Assembly (NCBI GenBank): GCA_023439505.1
Contig: JAEXNR010000017.1
Location: 124,001-188,000, forward strand
Source of the DNA: Bacillota bacterium
Lineage (GTDB): Bacteria > Bacillota > Clostridia > Lachnospirales > Lachnospiraceae
DNA length: 64,000 nt
Direction of reading: 5' to 3'
Shown: positions 14,718 to 23,900 of the stretch, piece after piece
How positions within the stretch are numbered: position 1 is the first letter of the stretch
Layout: each line of letters begins with the position of its first letter
The notes under the pieces: generated by a model
What the model saw: the letters and a program-made list of their open reading frames with translations, nothing else
Databases searched by the model: none
Told to the model about the DNA's origin: nothing
Position numbers and translations under genes: made by a program

Positions 14718-16729
14718 ACATACAATTAATTTTTTATATGATTGTTTGTCTTGCCATCTCTTTGCCGATGGTCGGATATGTTCTTCACATCATTGACAAA
14801 AGGGACAGAATTAAAAACAATTCCGGTGCATCCTTATATTTGAAAAGCGCGAAGAGAAATCATAGATATCGTGTATATATCTTTCTCAGTAGATTTTTTC
14901 TTACCAGAGGATATATTGAAAAGATCAGGATGAGATATGAGATTATTTATCCCGGAAATCTGAGAGTAATCGCTGACAAAACAGTTAAGATTGTTTTTGC
15001 ATCATGGATCTTGTGTATATTAGAAATCTGCCTTCTATATCTGAACCGGCCAAATCTTAATAATGGAATAATAGCAGCACTGATGATATTTGTCATTCAT
15101 AATGAAATTATAAATCATCAAATGAAAAAAGCTGAAATTTTATTGTTGGAAGAAATCGCTGAGTTTATATCCGATGTCCGGCACAATTATCATATTAATC
15201 GGATGGTGGATGACGCAATTATGATATCCATGGATCATCTTAGCATGGAGATGAAAATTCATGCAATGAAATTATATGAGATCGTGACGTCTAATGATAT
15301 GAAACATTCAGTTATAAAGTATAATGCCACAACGCATAACAAATATCTGAAAATGTTTCTTTCCCTGTGCGTCAGTGTGCTGGAGTTTAGCGATAAAAAG
15401 TTGAACGGACAATTTCTATTTACCTCAAATCTGGAAAATCTAAAAAAAGAAATCAATATAGAAATTCTGAAGCAAAAAAAGTTAAAATATCTATTTTCCG
15501 GTGTATCCTTTGTAACCGTTGCCGTGTGTGTTCCAATTGATATCATCAAGCAGTTTGGAATATCCATTATGCCGGAACTTGATCTCTTTTATAATGGGAG
15601 AGTCGGCATCATCTTCGTAGTTTCCACAATGATGATTACCTCAGTGATATATCTGCTAAATAATAGTCTAAAAGATACAGGAACTCAGGTTACAAAAAGT
15701 TATTGGTATTTAAGAAGACTGGAAACGATCCGGATTGTAAAAGCAACATTGGACAATTATACGGAAAAACATTATGGCAGGATGAAGAAATTACAAAATA
15801 CCCTGCGAAGAATCGGAGAAAGTATTTCCCCAAGACAGTTAATACTACAGAGAATGACCGTATCCGTTCTAATATTTCTAAGTGTGTTGAGCTTCTTGTT
15901 TTATATTCATGAAAATAATAAATCCAATATCACAAATAAAATAAATGATAGTTCCATACCCAATACCGTTATTCATGTGAACCAGGTGGAAGCAGGAAAG
16001 GAAGCCATTCTGAGATATGTGAATTTATTTAAGGACACAAAAGAGCTGAAACAGGAAGAAATCCTTCAGGCTTTGGAAAAGGAGCCTGTTTATTATCCTG
16101 CCGGTCAGAAAGAGCAGATTGTTCTGACGGTTATGAGGAAGGTTAACCAGTATCAAAGGGAATATTTCAAATGGTATGAGCTGTTAATCTGTCTGTGCTC
16201 TGGTGTGGTTGGCTACTACCTTCCCTATTGGTTTATTCTGTACCGGAAACGGATTATGCTGATGAATATGGAAGATGAGATGAATCAGTTCCACTCCATC
16301 ATTTATATGATGATGTATATTGACCATATCACGGTAAAAGATTTGCTGGAAGAGCTGGAACTTTTCGCATCTGTTTTCAAGCGATCTTTGCAGGAATGTA
16401 TCAACGATTATAACAGTGGTGAGATTGAGGCTCTTGAACGGATGAAACAAAAAGAAAGTTATGCGCCATTTTGCAGGCTGGCAGATAATCTGATTCGGTG
16501 TGATAGCATGTCGCTTGAGAAAGCCTTTGATGAGATAGCTTCTGACCGGGAGAATTATCATGACAGGAGAAAACAGGAAAATGAAATATCGGTGCAAAGA
16601 AGGGCCGACATTGCAAAACCGCTATCGTTTATACCAACCGTATTGGTCATGATCTATCTTACCCTGCCTCTGTTACTGGCCAGTCTAAACGAATTGCAGG
16701 AATTTTCGAATATGATGAAGGGAATTTAA
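14714..16729 (+). CDS. Fused TadB/TadC-like membrane platform protein
   Basis: The 671-aa product has two tandem halves, each resembling the T2SSF fold of TadB and TadC. The first half has an N-terminal helix, a helix near residue 95-130, and a cytoplasmic EEIAEFISDVRHNYHINRMVDDAI segment, followed by two helices. The second half repeats this: helix near 385-400, then EDEMNQFHSIIYMMMYIDHITVKDLLEEL and a final hydrophobic segment. Tad systems normally encode these as two genes. The protein should sit in the membrane and contact the TadA motor. A GAGG site precedes the start. Confidence 0.75.
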   Translation: MNIQLIFYMIVCLAISLPMVGYVLHIIDKRDRIKNNSGASLYLKSAKRNHRYRVYIFLSRFFLTRGYIEKIRMRYEIIYPGNLRVIADKTVKIVFASWILCILEICLLYLNRPNLNNGIIAALMIFVIHNEIINHQMKKAEILLLEEIAEFISDVRHNYHINRMVDDAIMISMDHLSMEMKIHAMKLYEIVTSNDMKHSVIKYNATTHNKYLKMFLSLCVSVLEFSDKKLNGQFLFTSNLENLKKEINIEILKQKKLKYLFSGVSFVTVAVCVPIDIIKQFGISIMPELDLFYNGRVGIIFVVSTMMITSVIYLLNNSLKDTGTQVTKSYWYLRRLETIRIVKATLDNYTEKHYGRMKKLQNTLRRIGESISPRQLILQRMTVSVLIFLSVLSFLFYIHENNKSNITNKINDSSIPNTVIHVNQVEAGKEAILRYVNLFKDTKELKQEEILQALEKEPVYYPAGQKEQIVLTVMRKVNQYQREYFKWYELLICLCSGVVGYYLPYWFILYRKRIMLMNMEDEMNQFHSIIYMMMYIDHITVKDLLEELELFASVFKRSLQECINDYNSGEIEALERMKQKESYAPFCRLADNLIRCDSMSLEKAFDEIASDRENYHDRRKQENEISVQRRADIAKPLSFIPTVLVMIYLTLPLLLASLNELQEFSNMMKGI

Positions 16730-16754
16730 ACCGGGGGGAGAAGAAAAGCCGCTG

Positions 16755-16782
16755 ACTTGTCATGAAATAGCTCATGATAAGT
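16755..16782 (+). other. Hairpin in the leader of the first pilin-like gene
   Basis: An 11-bp stem ACTTGTCATGA / TCATGATAAGT (one G-T pair) without a T-run lies 80 bases before the pilin-like genes. Two copies of GCCGCT-ACTT flank it. It could protect or process the abundant downstream mRNA. Confidence 0.4.
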
Positions 16783-16861
16783 GAAAGCCGCTAACTTAAA
16801 CGGTATGATACAAGGTATGATATAGGGATTTTTGAATTATTAAAGTGAAGGAGGAGCAGTA

Positions 16862-17392
16862 ATGAGAGCAAACCATTTGACAGATGTCACCAAAATCTTG
16901 ATTTTGGTGGCAACCGTAATTGTAGTGTGTGTGTTATGCGCCGTAGGATTTAAGATGGTCAATGAAGGGAAATCTGCAATTAATTCCAGTACAAACAATT
17001 TAAGCAACATGACCAGTCAATACCAGGATGTAGATGTTGCCCTTTATGACGGAGCAACTGTACAGGGAAGTGAGGTGGTTAATTTAATTAAGAAAGCTTC
17101 GGATCAGTCAAAGTATCTCGCTATCGGTGTCCTTACCTTAAAAAAGAAGGGGAGTAGCACTACAACGGCAGACAGAGATTATACCTATTATAATAAATAC
17201 TATACCAATACTTCCACCGCGCTGGCGGACCATGGTACCAGTACACCTGTAATAACGTATTCATCGATAGAAAACAGCACGAATCCGAAATCGAAAAGCG
17301 ATTTTATTAATTCATCTGCACAATTCTCAGGAAAAGTCTTAAAAGATCTGAACGGATTAATTATCTGCGTTCAATTTACACAAATGAAGTAA
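16862..17392 (+). CDS. Pilin-like protein 1 of 4
   Basis: The 176-aa product has a short polar N-terminus HLTDVTKI, one membrane helix (about residues 13-33), the conserved segment NEGKSAINSSTNNLSNMTSQY, a YDGATVQGSEVVNLIKK motif, a variable Thr/Ser-rich middle, and the end FSGKVLKDLNGLIICVQF. The layout (N-terminal helix then variable body) and the position right after the Tad platform gene point to a pilus subunit. There is no canonical Flp or type IV prepilin cleavage site (G followed by a Glu at +5). AAGGAGGAG lies just before the ATG. Confidence 0.65.
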   Translation: MRANHLTDVTKILILVATVIVVCVLCAVGFKMVNEGKSAINSSTNNLSNMTSQYQDVDVALYDGATVQGSEVVNLIKKASDQSKYLAIGVLTLKKKGSSTTTADRDYTYYNKYYTNTSTALADHGTSTPVITYSSIENSTNPKSKSDFINSSAQFSGKVLKDLNGLIICVQFTQMK

Positions 17393-17504
17393 TTCGAATC
17401 AGCGAATCACACGAAAGCCTTAGTCTGCCAAATTCCTTGTCCAAACGACAGTTTGTGAGAAGGACTTGGCGGGGATATTAACAATGAAAAAAGGAGATAA
17501 CGAG

Positions 17505-17990
17505 ATGAAATCAAACCATATGACAGATGTAACCAAGGTATTGATCCTGGTAGCAACAGTAATTATTGTATGTGTATTGTGCGCAGTTGGATTTAAGATG
17601 GTGAATGAGGGAAAATCCTCGGTGAATGCCAGCACCAATAATCTGAATAACATGACAAGCCAGTATCAGGATATTGACAAGGCAATTTACGATGGTTCCA
17701 CAGTACAGGGAAGCGAAGTAACAAACTTTATCAAAAAGATCATGAGCAACAAAGATTATCTTGCTGTTATTGTAAAAACCAAGGCAAATACAACAGGTCT
17801 TCACTACAACTATACGTTTACCGCGGCGACGGATAGCGTATCGGCCAGCTTAAGCGCTTCGACAAATTCCAATACCCTGACCGAATCAAAGAGCTCTGTC
17901 AATTACATAAATCCTTCCGCCCAATTTTCCGGGAAGGTTTATAAAGATGCAAATAACATTATTATTTGTATTGAATTCACACAGATTTAG
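17505..17990 (+). CDS. Pilin-like protein 2 of 4
   Basis: This 161-aa paralogue keeps HMTDVTKVLI, the membrane helix, NEGKSSVNASTNNLNNMTSQY, GSTVQGSEVTNFIKK and the end FSGKVYKDANNIIICIEF. The middle differs from copy 1 in length and sequence. AAGGAGA lies 7 bases before ATG 17505; a longer frame from an upstream TTG-type start has no better site. The N-terminal third is far better conserved between copies than the exposed body, as expected of pilins that share an assembly machine but display different surfaces. Confidence 0.65.
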   Translation: MKSNHMTDVTKVLILVATVIIVCVLCAVGFKMVNEGKSSVNASTNNLNNMTSQYQDIDKAIYDGSTVQGSEVTNFIKKIMSNKDYLAVIVKTKANTTGLHYNYTFTAATDSVSASLSASTNSNTLTESKSSVNYINPSAQFSGKVYKDANNIIICIEFTQI

Positions 17991-18095
17991 CGAAAGCCCG
18001 GACCCGAAATTTAGACGTGTTGGAGAAGATATAGTAACGATCCATTATACGGACATAGTTCTTATTAATGCAGATTAGGATAAAAGGAGGAATTT

Positions 18096-18584
18096 ATGAA
18101 GCTGAATCATATGACGGATGTTACCAAAATTTTGATTCTGGTAGCTACCATTATCGTGGTTTGTATCTTGTGTGCACTCGGTTTTAAGATAGTAAATGAG
18201 GGAAAGTCAGCTGCAACAACGAATACTAATAATTTAAACCGGATGTCCAGTCAATATCAGGATATTGATACGTCCCTGTACAATGGGAGTATCATCCCCG
18301 GAAGCGAACTGATCAGTCTGATCAAGAAAACTGTGGAAGGCAAAAGATATCTTTGCATCGAGGTCATTACCTCGGATGGGGCATCGAAAGATTATAATTA
18401 TTTCTATGATTCTGAGAATTTGACGTTGAGTCAGAGTAGAAATCAAGGGCAGACATATCTGGAAACACCGCAGGAGGAGAAGTCACAATCAGGATATATC
18501 AATTCCATGGCGACCTTCCTCGGGGAGACATTAAAGGATAAAAATGAATCCATCATCTGTATCCGGTTTAAGCAACAGCCATAG
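18096..18584 (+). CDS. Pilin-like protein 3 of 4
   Basis: The 162-aa product again has HMTDVTKILI, a membrane helix, NEGKSAATTNTNNLNRMSSQY, NGSIIPGSELISLIKK and an end like FLGETLKDKNESIICIRF. AAAGGAGG precedes the ATG. The body is acidic and Gln/Ser-rich. It is slightly more divergent than copies 1 and 2, and so may be a minor subunit. Confidence 0.62.
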   Translation: MKLNHMTDVTKILILVATIIVVCILCALGFKIVNEGKSAATTNTNNLNRMSSQYQDIDTSLYNGSIIPGSELISLIKKTVEGKRYLCIEVITSDGASKDYNYFYDSENLTLSQSRNQGQTYLETPQEEKSQSGYINSMATFLGETLKDKNESIICIRFKQQP

Positions 18585-18694
18585 ACAGCATGACAACCCC
18601 GTTGAAATGATGTCACATAAGCCTGTAGCGACCAGGGCGATCAAAGCCTTTCCCGGGGTGAAATGGATGAAAAGACGGAAGGAATGTGGGGGAT

Positions 18695-19141
18695 ATGAAA
18701 AATAATCATATTACGGATGCAACCAAAATATTACTTCTGGCAGCAGCTACTATCATTACCTGTATCATAGTTGCCATCGGCATCAGTACCCTGAATACTG
18801 CGAAACAGCTAAGCAGCAATGCTATCCGCCAGATTTCAGAACTAAATAATGAGATCAAGGATAGTGACATCATGAGATATGATAAAGCACCTGTTACCGG
18901 CAGCGAAGTGATGAACTGCATCAAAAAGTACTTAGGCGATTATAAAGCACCTGAAAAAGCTCCTATATATATCTTTGTGAAAACGAACCAATCGGAGATG
19001 AATTACACCAATGGAGACAGTATCAGCTGTAATCGTGATTTTACGCATATCTATTATATCAAACCAACTGCTATATTTCAGGCGGAGGTAATAAAAAATA
19101 CAAATAAGGTTATCGTCGGAGTGAAATTTAATCAGCAATAA
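18695..19141 (+). CDS. Pilin-like protein 4 of 4 (divergent)
   Basis: The 148-aa product keeps HITDATKILL, the helix and a final FQAEVIKNTNKVIVGVKF, and a DKAPVTGSEVMNCIKK motif, but the NEGKS region is replaced by STLNTAKQLSSNAIRQ. GTGGGGGAT precedes ATG 18695. It is the most divergent copy and the shortest, a good candidate for a tip or minor subunit. Confidence 0.6.
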   Translation: MKNNHITDATKILLLAAATIITCIIVAIGISTLNTAKQLSSNAIRQISELNNEIKDSDIMRYDKAPVTGSEVMNCIKKYLGDYKAPEKAPIYIFVKTNQSEMNYTNGDSISCNRDFTHIYYIKPTAIFQAEVIKNTNKVIVGVKFNQQ

Positions 19142-19225
19142 AATAGTACCGGGAGGATTGGTATTGATCCATGAAATACCAAATCCCCATTCAGAAATGT
19201 AAAAATGGGAAGAGAGGAGCTGCTG

Positions 19226-19594
19226 GTGAATCGATTAATCAGGGATTCATTTACAATGATCATCTTTTGTATGGGTGCATTACTTTTTATATCTTACACG
19301 AACCGATATCAGGAATTGCTGCGAGCGGCAAGAGACCATGGGAAAGATCCTGTTATGATACAACAATTTATGGATCATGAGGAAATGATACTTTCCTATG
19401 CACAACTAATTGCCTCTTTGTGTTATCCTCAGGATTATGATATACGGATTGATGATGTGAGAATAAGTAAATTGGAACATAATGTTGCTGAAATCAAAAA
19501 TTATGAAATTAGAGAAATATCCTATAAGAAACGTTATCAGTATGATTCCAATGGCAATATTACTTACATCATTTATCAGGGGATCATCAATTGA
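19226..19594 (+). CDS. Small membrane-anchored protein of the Tad-like locus
   Basis: The 122-aa product starts at a GTG with GAGGAG six bases upstream; an in-frame ATG 19205 has no ribosome site. It has a membrane helix at about residues 8-26, then an extracytoplasmic alpha/beta part with DYDIRIDDVRISKLEHN and a Tyr-rich C-terminus. I do not recognise it. The N-terminal helix and its place after four pilin-like genes make a minor pilin-like role plausible. Confidence 0.55.
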   Translation: MNRLIRDSFTMIIFCMGALLFISYTNRYQELLRAARDHGKDPVMIQQFMDHEEMILSYAQLIASLCYPQDYDIRIDDVRISKLEHNVAEIKNYEIREISYKKRYQYDSNGNITYIIYQGIIN

Positions 19595-19614
19595 GAAGAT
19601 AAGGAGAATAATTG

Positions 19615-20919
19615 ATGGGGCTGGTTAATTCATGGAATTCATATTATCAATCCATTACGGGTGAGTATAGCGTGGTCCGGTGCATTTGTTTCTTAATCAT
19701 TACCTTCCTGTTGATTTTTCTGATGTTTTTTGCCCAGATCGTATTACATGAATCAGGACATCTGCTGTTCGGACTACTTACAGGCCATGGTTTTCATTCT
19801 TTTCGAATTATGAACAAGACTCTGATCAGAAAGGAAGGCCGGTTTCAAATAAGGAATTATAGCTGCCAGGGCTCCCTGGGGCAATGTTGTATGACACCGC
19901 CACAAGGAGATACTCATCCCAATCTGCTTTATATGATGGGTGGCGTTTTATCTAATTTTATTTCTGCCATACTTGTGATCCCTTTTATATTTACCGTATT
20001 AAATTTACCCTTTCAGATCAGAGAGGCATTTCTTCTTTTCTCATTTTATGGATTTGGCTTCGCTATGATGAACGGTATACCGATGAACCTGAACATATCG
20101 AATGATGGTGCAGAGTTCGTTCATATGTTACATCATCCTGAATGTAACAATCGTTATTGGAAGCAAATCTTGATATCAGAATTGTTAATCGATGGCTTTA
20201 CCTATCGCGATATGCCATCTGATCTTTTCCGATTTGAAACAGGGGAGAATCTAAATCATAGTATAACCGGTTATTCGAAGATCTTAGAATATTATTATTT
20301 TGTTGATAAAAGAGAGTGGGGACTTGCTGCCGGATGTTTGGATGAATTTATCCCAGGTTGGGATGACCTCATCCCTATGCTAAAGAATATCGTACTCATG
20401 GAAAAAACATTTCTTAGTATCGTATTTCATAAACCGCTTAAGGAAATCGATTATTTCTATCATCAGATCAGACCGATGATGGAAAAGAAAAGCTTAGATA
20501 TTCATATGGTACGAGTTAAGACGGCTTATAAATTGGAACATATAAAATTATTAAGCAAAAGTAAATTATCAGGTTTAGAAAATATATCAAATCATATGGG
20601 ATCATCAATTGAGTTTCAAATGGCTGACAATGACTGTCTTTTCGACAAAATGAAGATAGATAAACAAAAAAAGGCATCAGTTAAATTAAGAGATAAAACA
20701 AGAAATAATACAAGAAATCAAATAAAGTATGTCGAATCAACGGGTAAAACGCAGTTGTCGGATCGGAAATATAGTTCAAATAAAACTGATCGCACAGACA
20801 AGAATATTATCCTAACGGAATTTAATAAAATTAAGAAGAATTATCTGTATCAGGGAGAAGTTTTATTTAGTGAGGCTTTATTAGATGAACTTTTTGGACT
20901 GAAAACAGAAATAAAATGA
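19615..20919 (+). CDS. M50-type (site-2-protease-like) membrane metalloprotease
   Basis: The 434-aa product carries the zinc motif HESGH (H45-E46-H49) at the end of its first membrane helix, several further helices to about residue 165, and a downstream SNDGAEF that may give the third zinc ligand Asp. This is the layout of intramembrane M50 proteases. The C-terminal 200 residues are soluble and Lys-rich. AAGGAG is 8 bases before ATG 19615. With no prepilin peptidase in the locus, it is the only candidate here for processing the pilin-like or giant proteins; that role is inference. Confidence 0.75.
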   Translation: MGLVNSWNSYYQSITGEYSVVRCICFLIITFLLIFLMFFAQIVLHESGHLLFGLLTGHGFHSFRIMNKTLIRKEGRFQIRNYSCQGSLGQCCMTPPQGDTHPNLLYMMGGVLSNFISAILVIPFIFTVLNLPFQIREAFLLFSFYGFGFAMMNGIPMNLNISNDGAEFVHMLHHPECNNRYWKQILISELLIDGFTYRDMPSDLFRFETGENLNHSITGYSKILEYYYFVDKREWGLAAGCLDEFIPGWDDLIPMLKNIVLMEKTFLSIVFHKPLKEIDYFYHQIRPMMEKKSLDIHMVRVKTAYKLEHIKLLSKSKLSGLENISNHMGSSIEFQMADNDCLFDKMKIDKQKKASVKLRDKTRNNTRNQIKYVESTGKTQLSDRKYSSNKTDRTDKNIILTEFNKIKKNYLYQGEVLFSEALLDELFGLKTEIK

Positions 20920-20941
20920 TACAAAAGAGGAGTTGTGAACC

Positions 20942-23900
20942 GTGGATTCATTGGGAAGATTCATATCGATATTCATCGCTATCATAATGGTCATCATGCT
21001 TCCTCTGCAATATGTGGCCCAGGCTCAGATTGAAGTGATCAATGACATCGCCGGCACCAGGACAAATCAATTTACCAATGAGGCCAGAGGCAAAGGACAT
21101 ATTACCAGAGAAATGTATGAGGGTCTGGTAAATTCCCTGGCAGGTACCGGAGAACAATATGACATTGAGATGGAAGTTTCCCACCCGGTAACAGGAAAAG
21201 AAGTCTCACAAAATACCTTGGGCGATATACTGCCAGAACTTACATTGAAAAACACATCGTTAAGTAAGGATGGTGAAATACATTCTCTTTCAGGACATGT
21301 CCACACGGATGCCTGTTATGCAGGGCATAGGCATGGAGAGAGTGGATGTACCTCTTCGTCTTTCTACACAGGCCCGGAATTCAGAATAAGAGGTGTCGAC
21401 ACCTCATCTCACTCAGACATTTATGATGAATACACTGATGGGAGATATTATCAATGTGCAGATTGTTACAATTATCCATTAAGGATATCATTAATACATT
21501 CACAATATGGTAGATACATTTACTACCCCAATACAGAATATATCAAAGTCACCCAACTCTACTTAGGTCAAGATGAACAGCTTAGAATTAATGATTTTTA
21601 CTATTATTATTTTCTTGAATCGACAGTAGATCCGGGAACAGGATGGTACCCTGTACAAATAAATGGTACCACAATTTTTAGAAAACTCAATCCGGATTAT
21701 GATAAATACTATGATCTCTGGCTTCATTCAGGTTATCCGTATCCGATAGATCGGGATGGTCTTATACAAGCAGGATATAATCCGGCCTACAGTTGCTACT
21801 ATTGTTTGCAAACAGGAAGAATTACAAAAACGTTAACTGAAAATTGGTCATGTGGACTTTCACAAGATGAGGCCCCCATCTGTGATAGAGTGGTAACTGC
21901 TATTACCCCGACGAATCCGATCCAGACGGTGGATAAGGGCGCATCAATCATAACGACAGCAACCGCCACCTATCTGGATGGTCATACTGGAATGGTTGAT
22001 TGTCCCAGTAATTATAATCCAAATCAGATCGGAACCCAATATGTGACACTTTCCTATTCCTGCCTGGCGTGGAACGCAAAATACTGGGGGACGTTCACCA
22101 CTTCGGTGACAGTGACCGTAAGGCAGACCGATATTCCCTCCAGCCTGACCGTAACCCCTTCCACAACTAACGTTTATAATGGAGCTGCAGAACCAACCTA
22201 TTCGGTAAGGATCAATTATGAGAATGGTAACAGTAAAATCCTCTCATCAGGGTACACAAAAGCAGGATGGAGTGCCGGATATGGTACAAAGACAGTCACC
22301 TTTTCCTATTCGGAGAATGGGAAGACAGTAACAGCGAGTGTTGTTATTACCGTGAAGCCGAATATATCCGGTCTGACCGTAACCCCTTCCTCGACAGCAA
22401 TCTATAACGGAGCAGCGGAACCATCTTATACGATTAAGGTGAATTATGAGGATGGATCCAATAAAACAATTACTTCCGGTTATACAAAGACAGGCTGGAG
22501 CAGTGGAGCCGGTACCAAGACCGTGACCTTTACCTATACGGAGAATGGTAAAACGGCATCGGCAAGCGTTGTCATAACTGTAAAACCGAATGTAACAAGT
22601 CTAACCGTAACCCCATCCACGACAACAATCTATAGTGGTTCAGCGGAACCTTCTTATACGGTTAAGGTGAATTATGAGAATGGATCCAATAAAACGATTA
22701 CATCTGGTTATACAAAAACAGGCTGGAGCAGCGGAGTAGGTACGAAGATCGTGACCTTTACCTATACGGAGAATGGGAAAACTGCATCGGCAAGCGTTGT
22801 CATAATTGTGAAACCGAATGCCTATGGACTTACAGTGATTCCTTCTGTAACAACTGTTTATAACGGATCTGAACCGACTTACACTGTCACAGTAAACTAT
22901 GAGGACGGCACCAGCAATACGATTTCCACAGGCTATGCTAAGACAGGATGGAGCGCCGGGTATGGTGCCAAAACAGTAACCTTTACCTATACCGAGAACG
23001 GGAAGACGGTAACGGCGAGTGTTGTCATTACCGTGAAGCCGAATGTATCCGGTCTGACCGTAACCCCATCCACGACAACCATGTATAACGGTTCAGCGGA
23101 ACCCTCTTATACAATTAAAGTGAATTATGAGGATGGATCCAATAAAACGATTACTTCCGGTGATACAAAGACAGGATGGAGCGCCGGGTATGGTACGAAG
23201 ACAGTAATATTCACTTATACAGAGAACGGGAAAACGGTAACGGCAAGCGTCGTTATTACCGTGAAGCCAAACGTATCCGCGCTGACCGTGACCCCTTCCA
23301 CGTCAACCATCTATAACGGGGATCAGGAACCAGATTATATGGTCCGGTTAAATTATGAGGATGGAACCAATAAAGTCATAACATCAGGCTATTCAAAAAC
23401 AGGATGGAATGCCGGATATGGCGCCAGGACAGTAAAATTCTCCTATTCGGAGAATGGTATAACGGTGACTAAAGATGTTGTGATCACAGTAAAGCCAAAT
23501 GTAACAGGTATAGTAGTCACCCCCTCCGCGACAAGCATCTATAACGGAGCAGCGGAACCTTCTTATACGGTTAAGGTGAATTATGAGGATGGATCCAATA
23601 AAACGATTACTTCCGGAGATACAAAGACAGGCTGGAGCAGTGGGGTCGGTACGAAGACAGTAACCTTTACCTATACCGAGAACGGGAAAACGGTAACGGC
23701 AAGTGTTGTGATCACGGTGAAGCCAAATGTAACAAGTTTAGCAGTCACCCCCTCCACGACAAGCATGTATAACGGAGCAGCGGAACCTTCTTATACGGTA
23801 AAGTTAAATTATGAGGATGGATCCAATAAGACGATTACTACCGGTTATACGAAGACAGGCTGGAGCAGTGGAGCCGGTACGAAGACAGTAACCTTTACCT

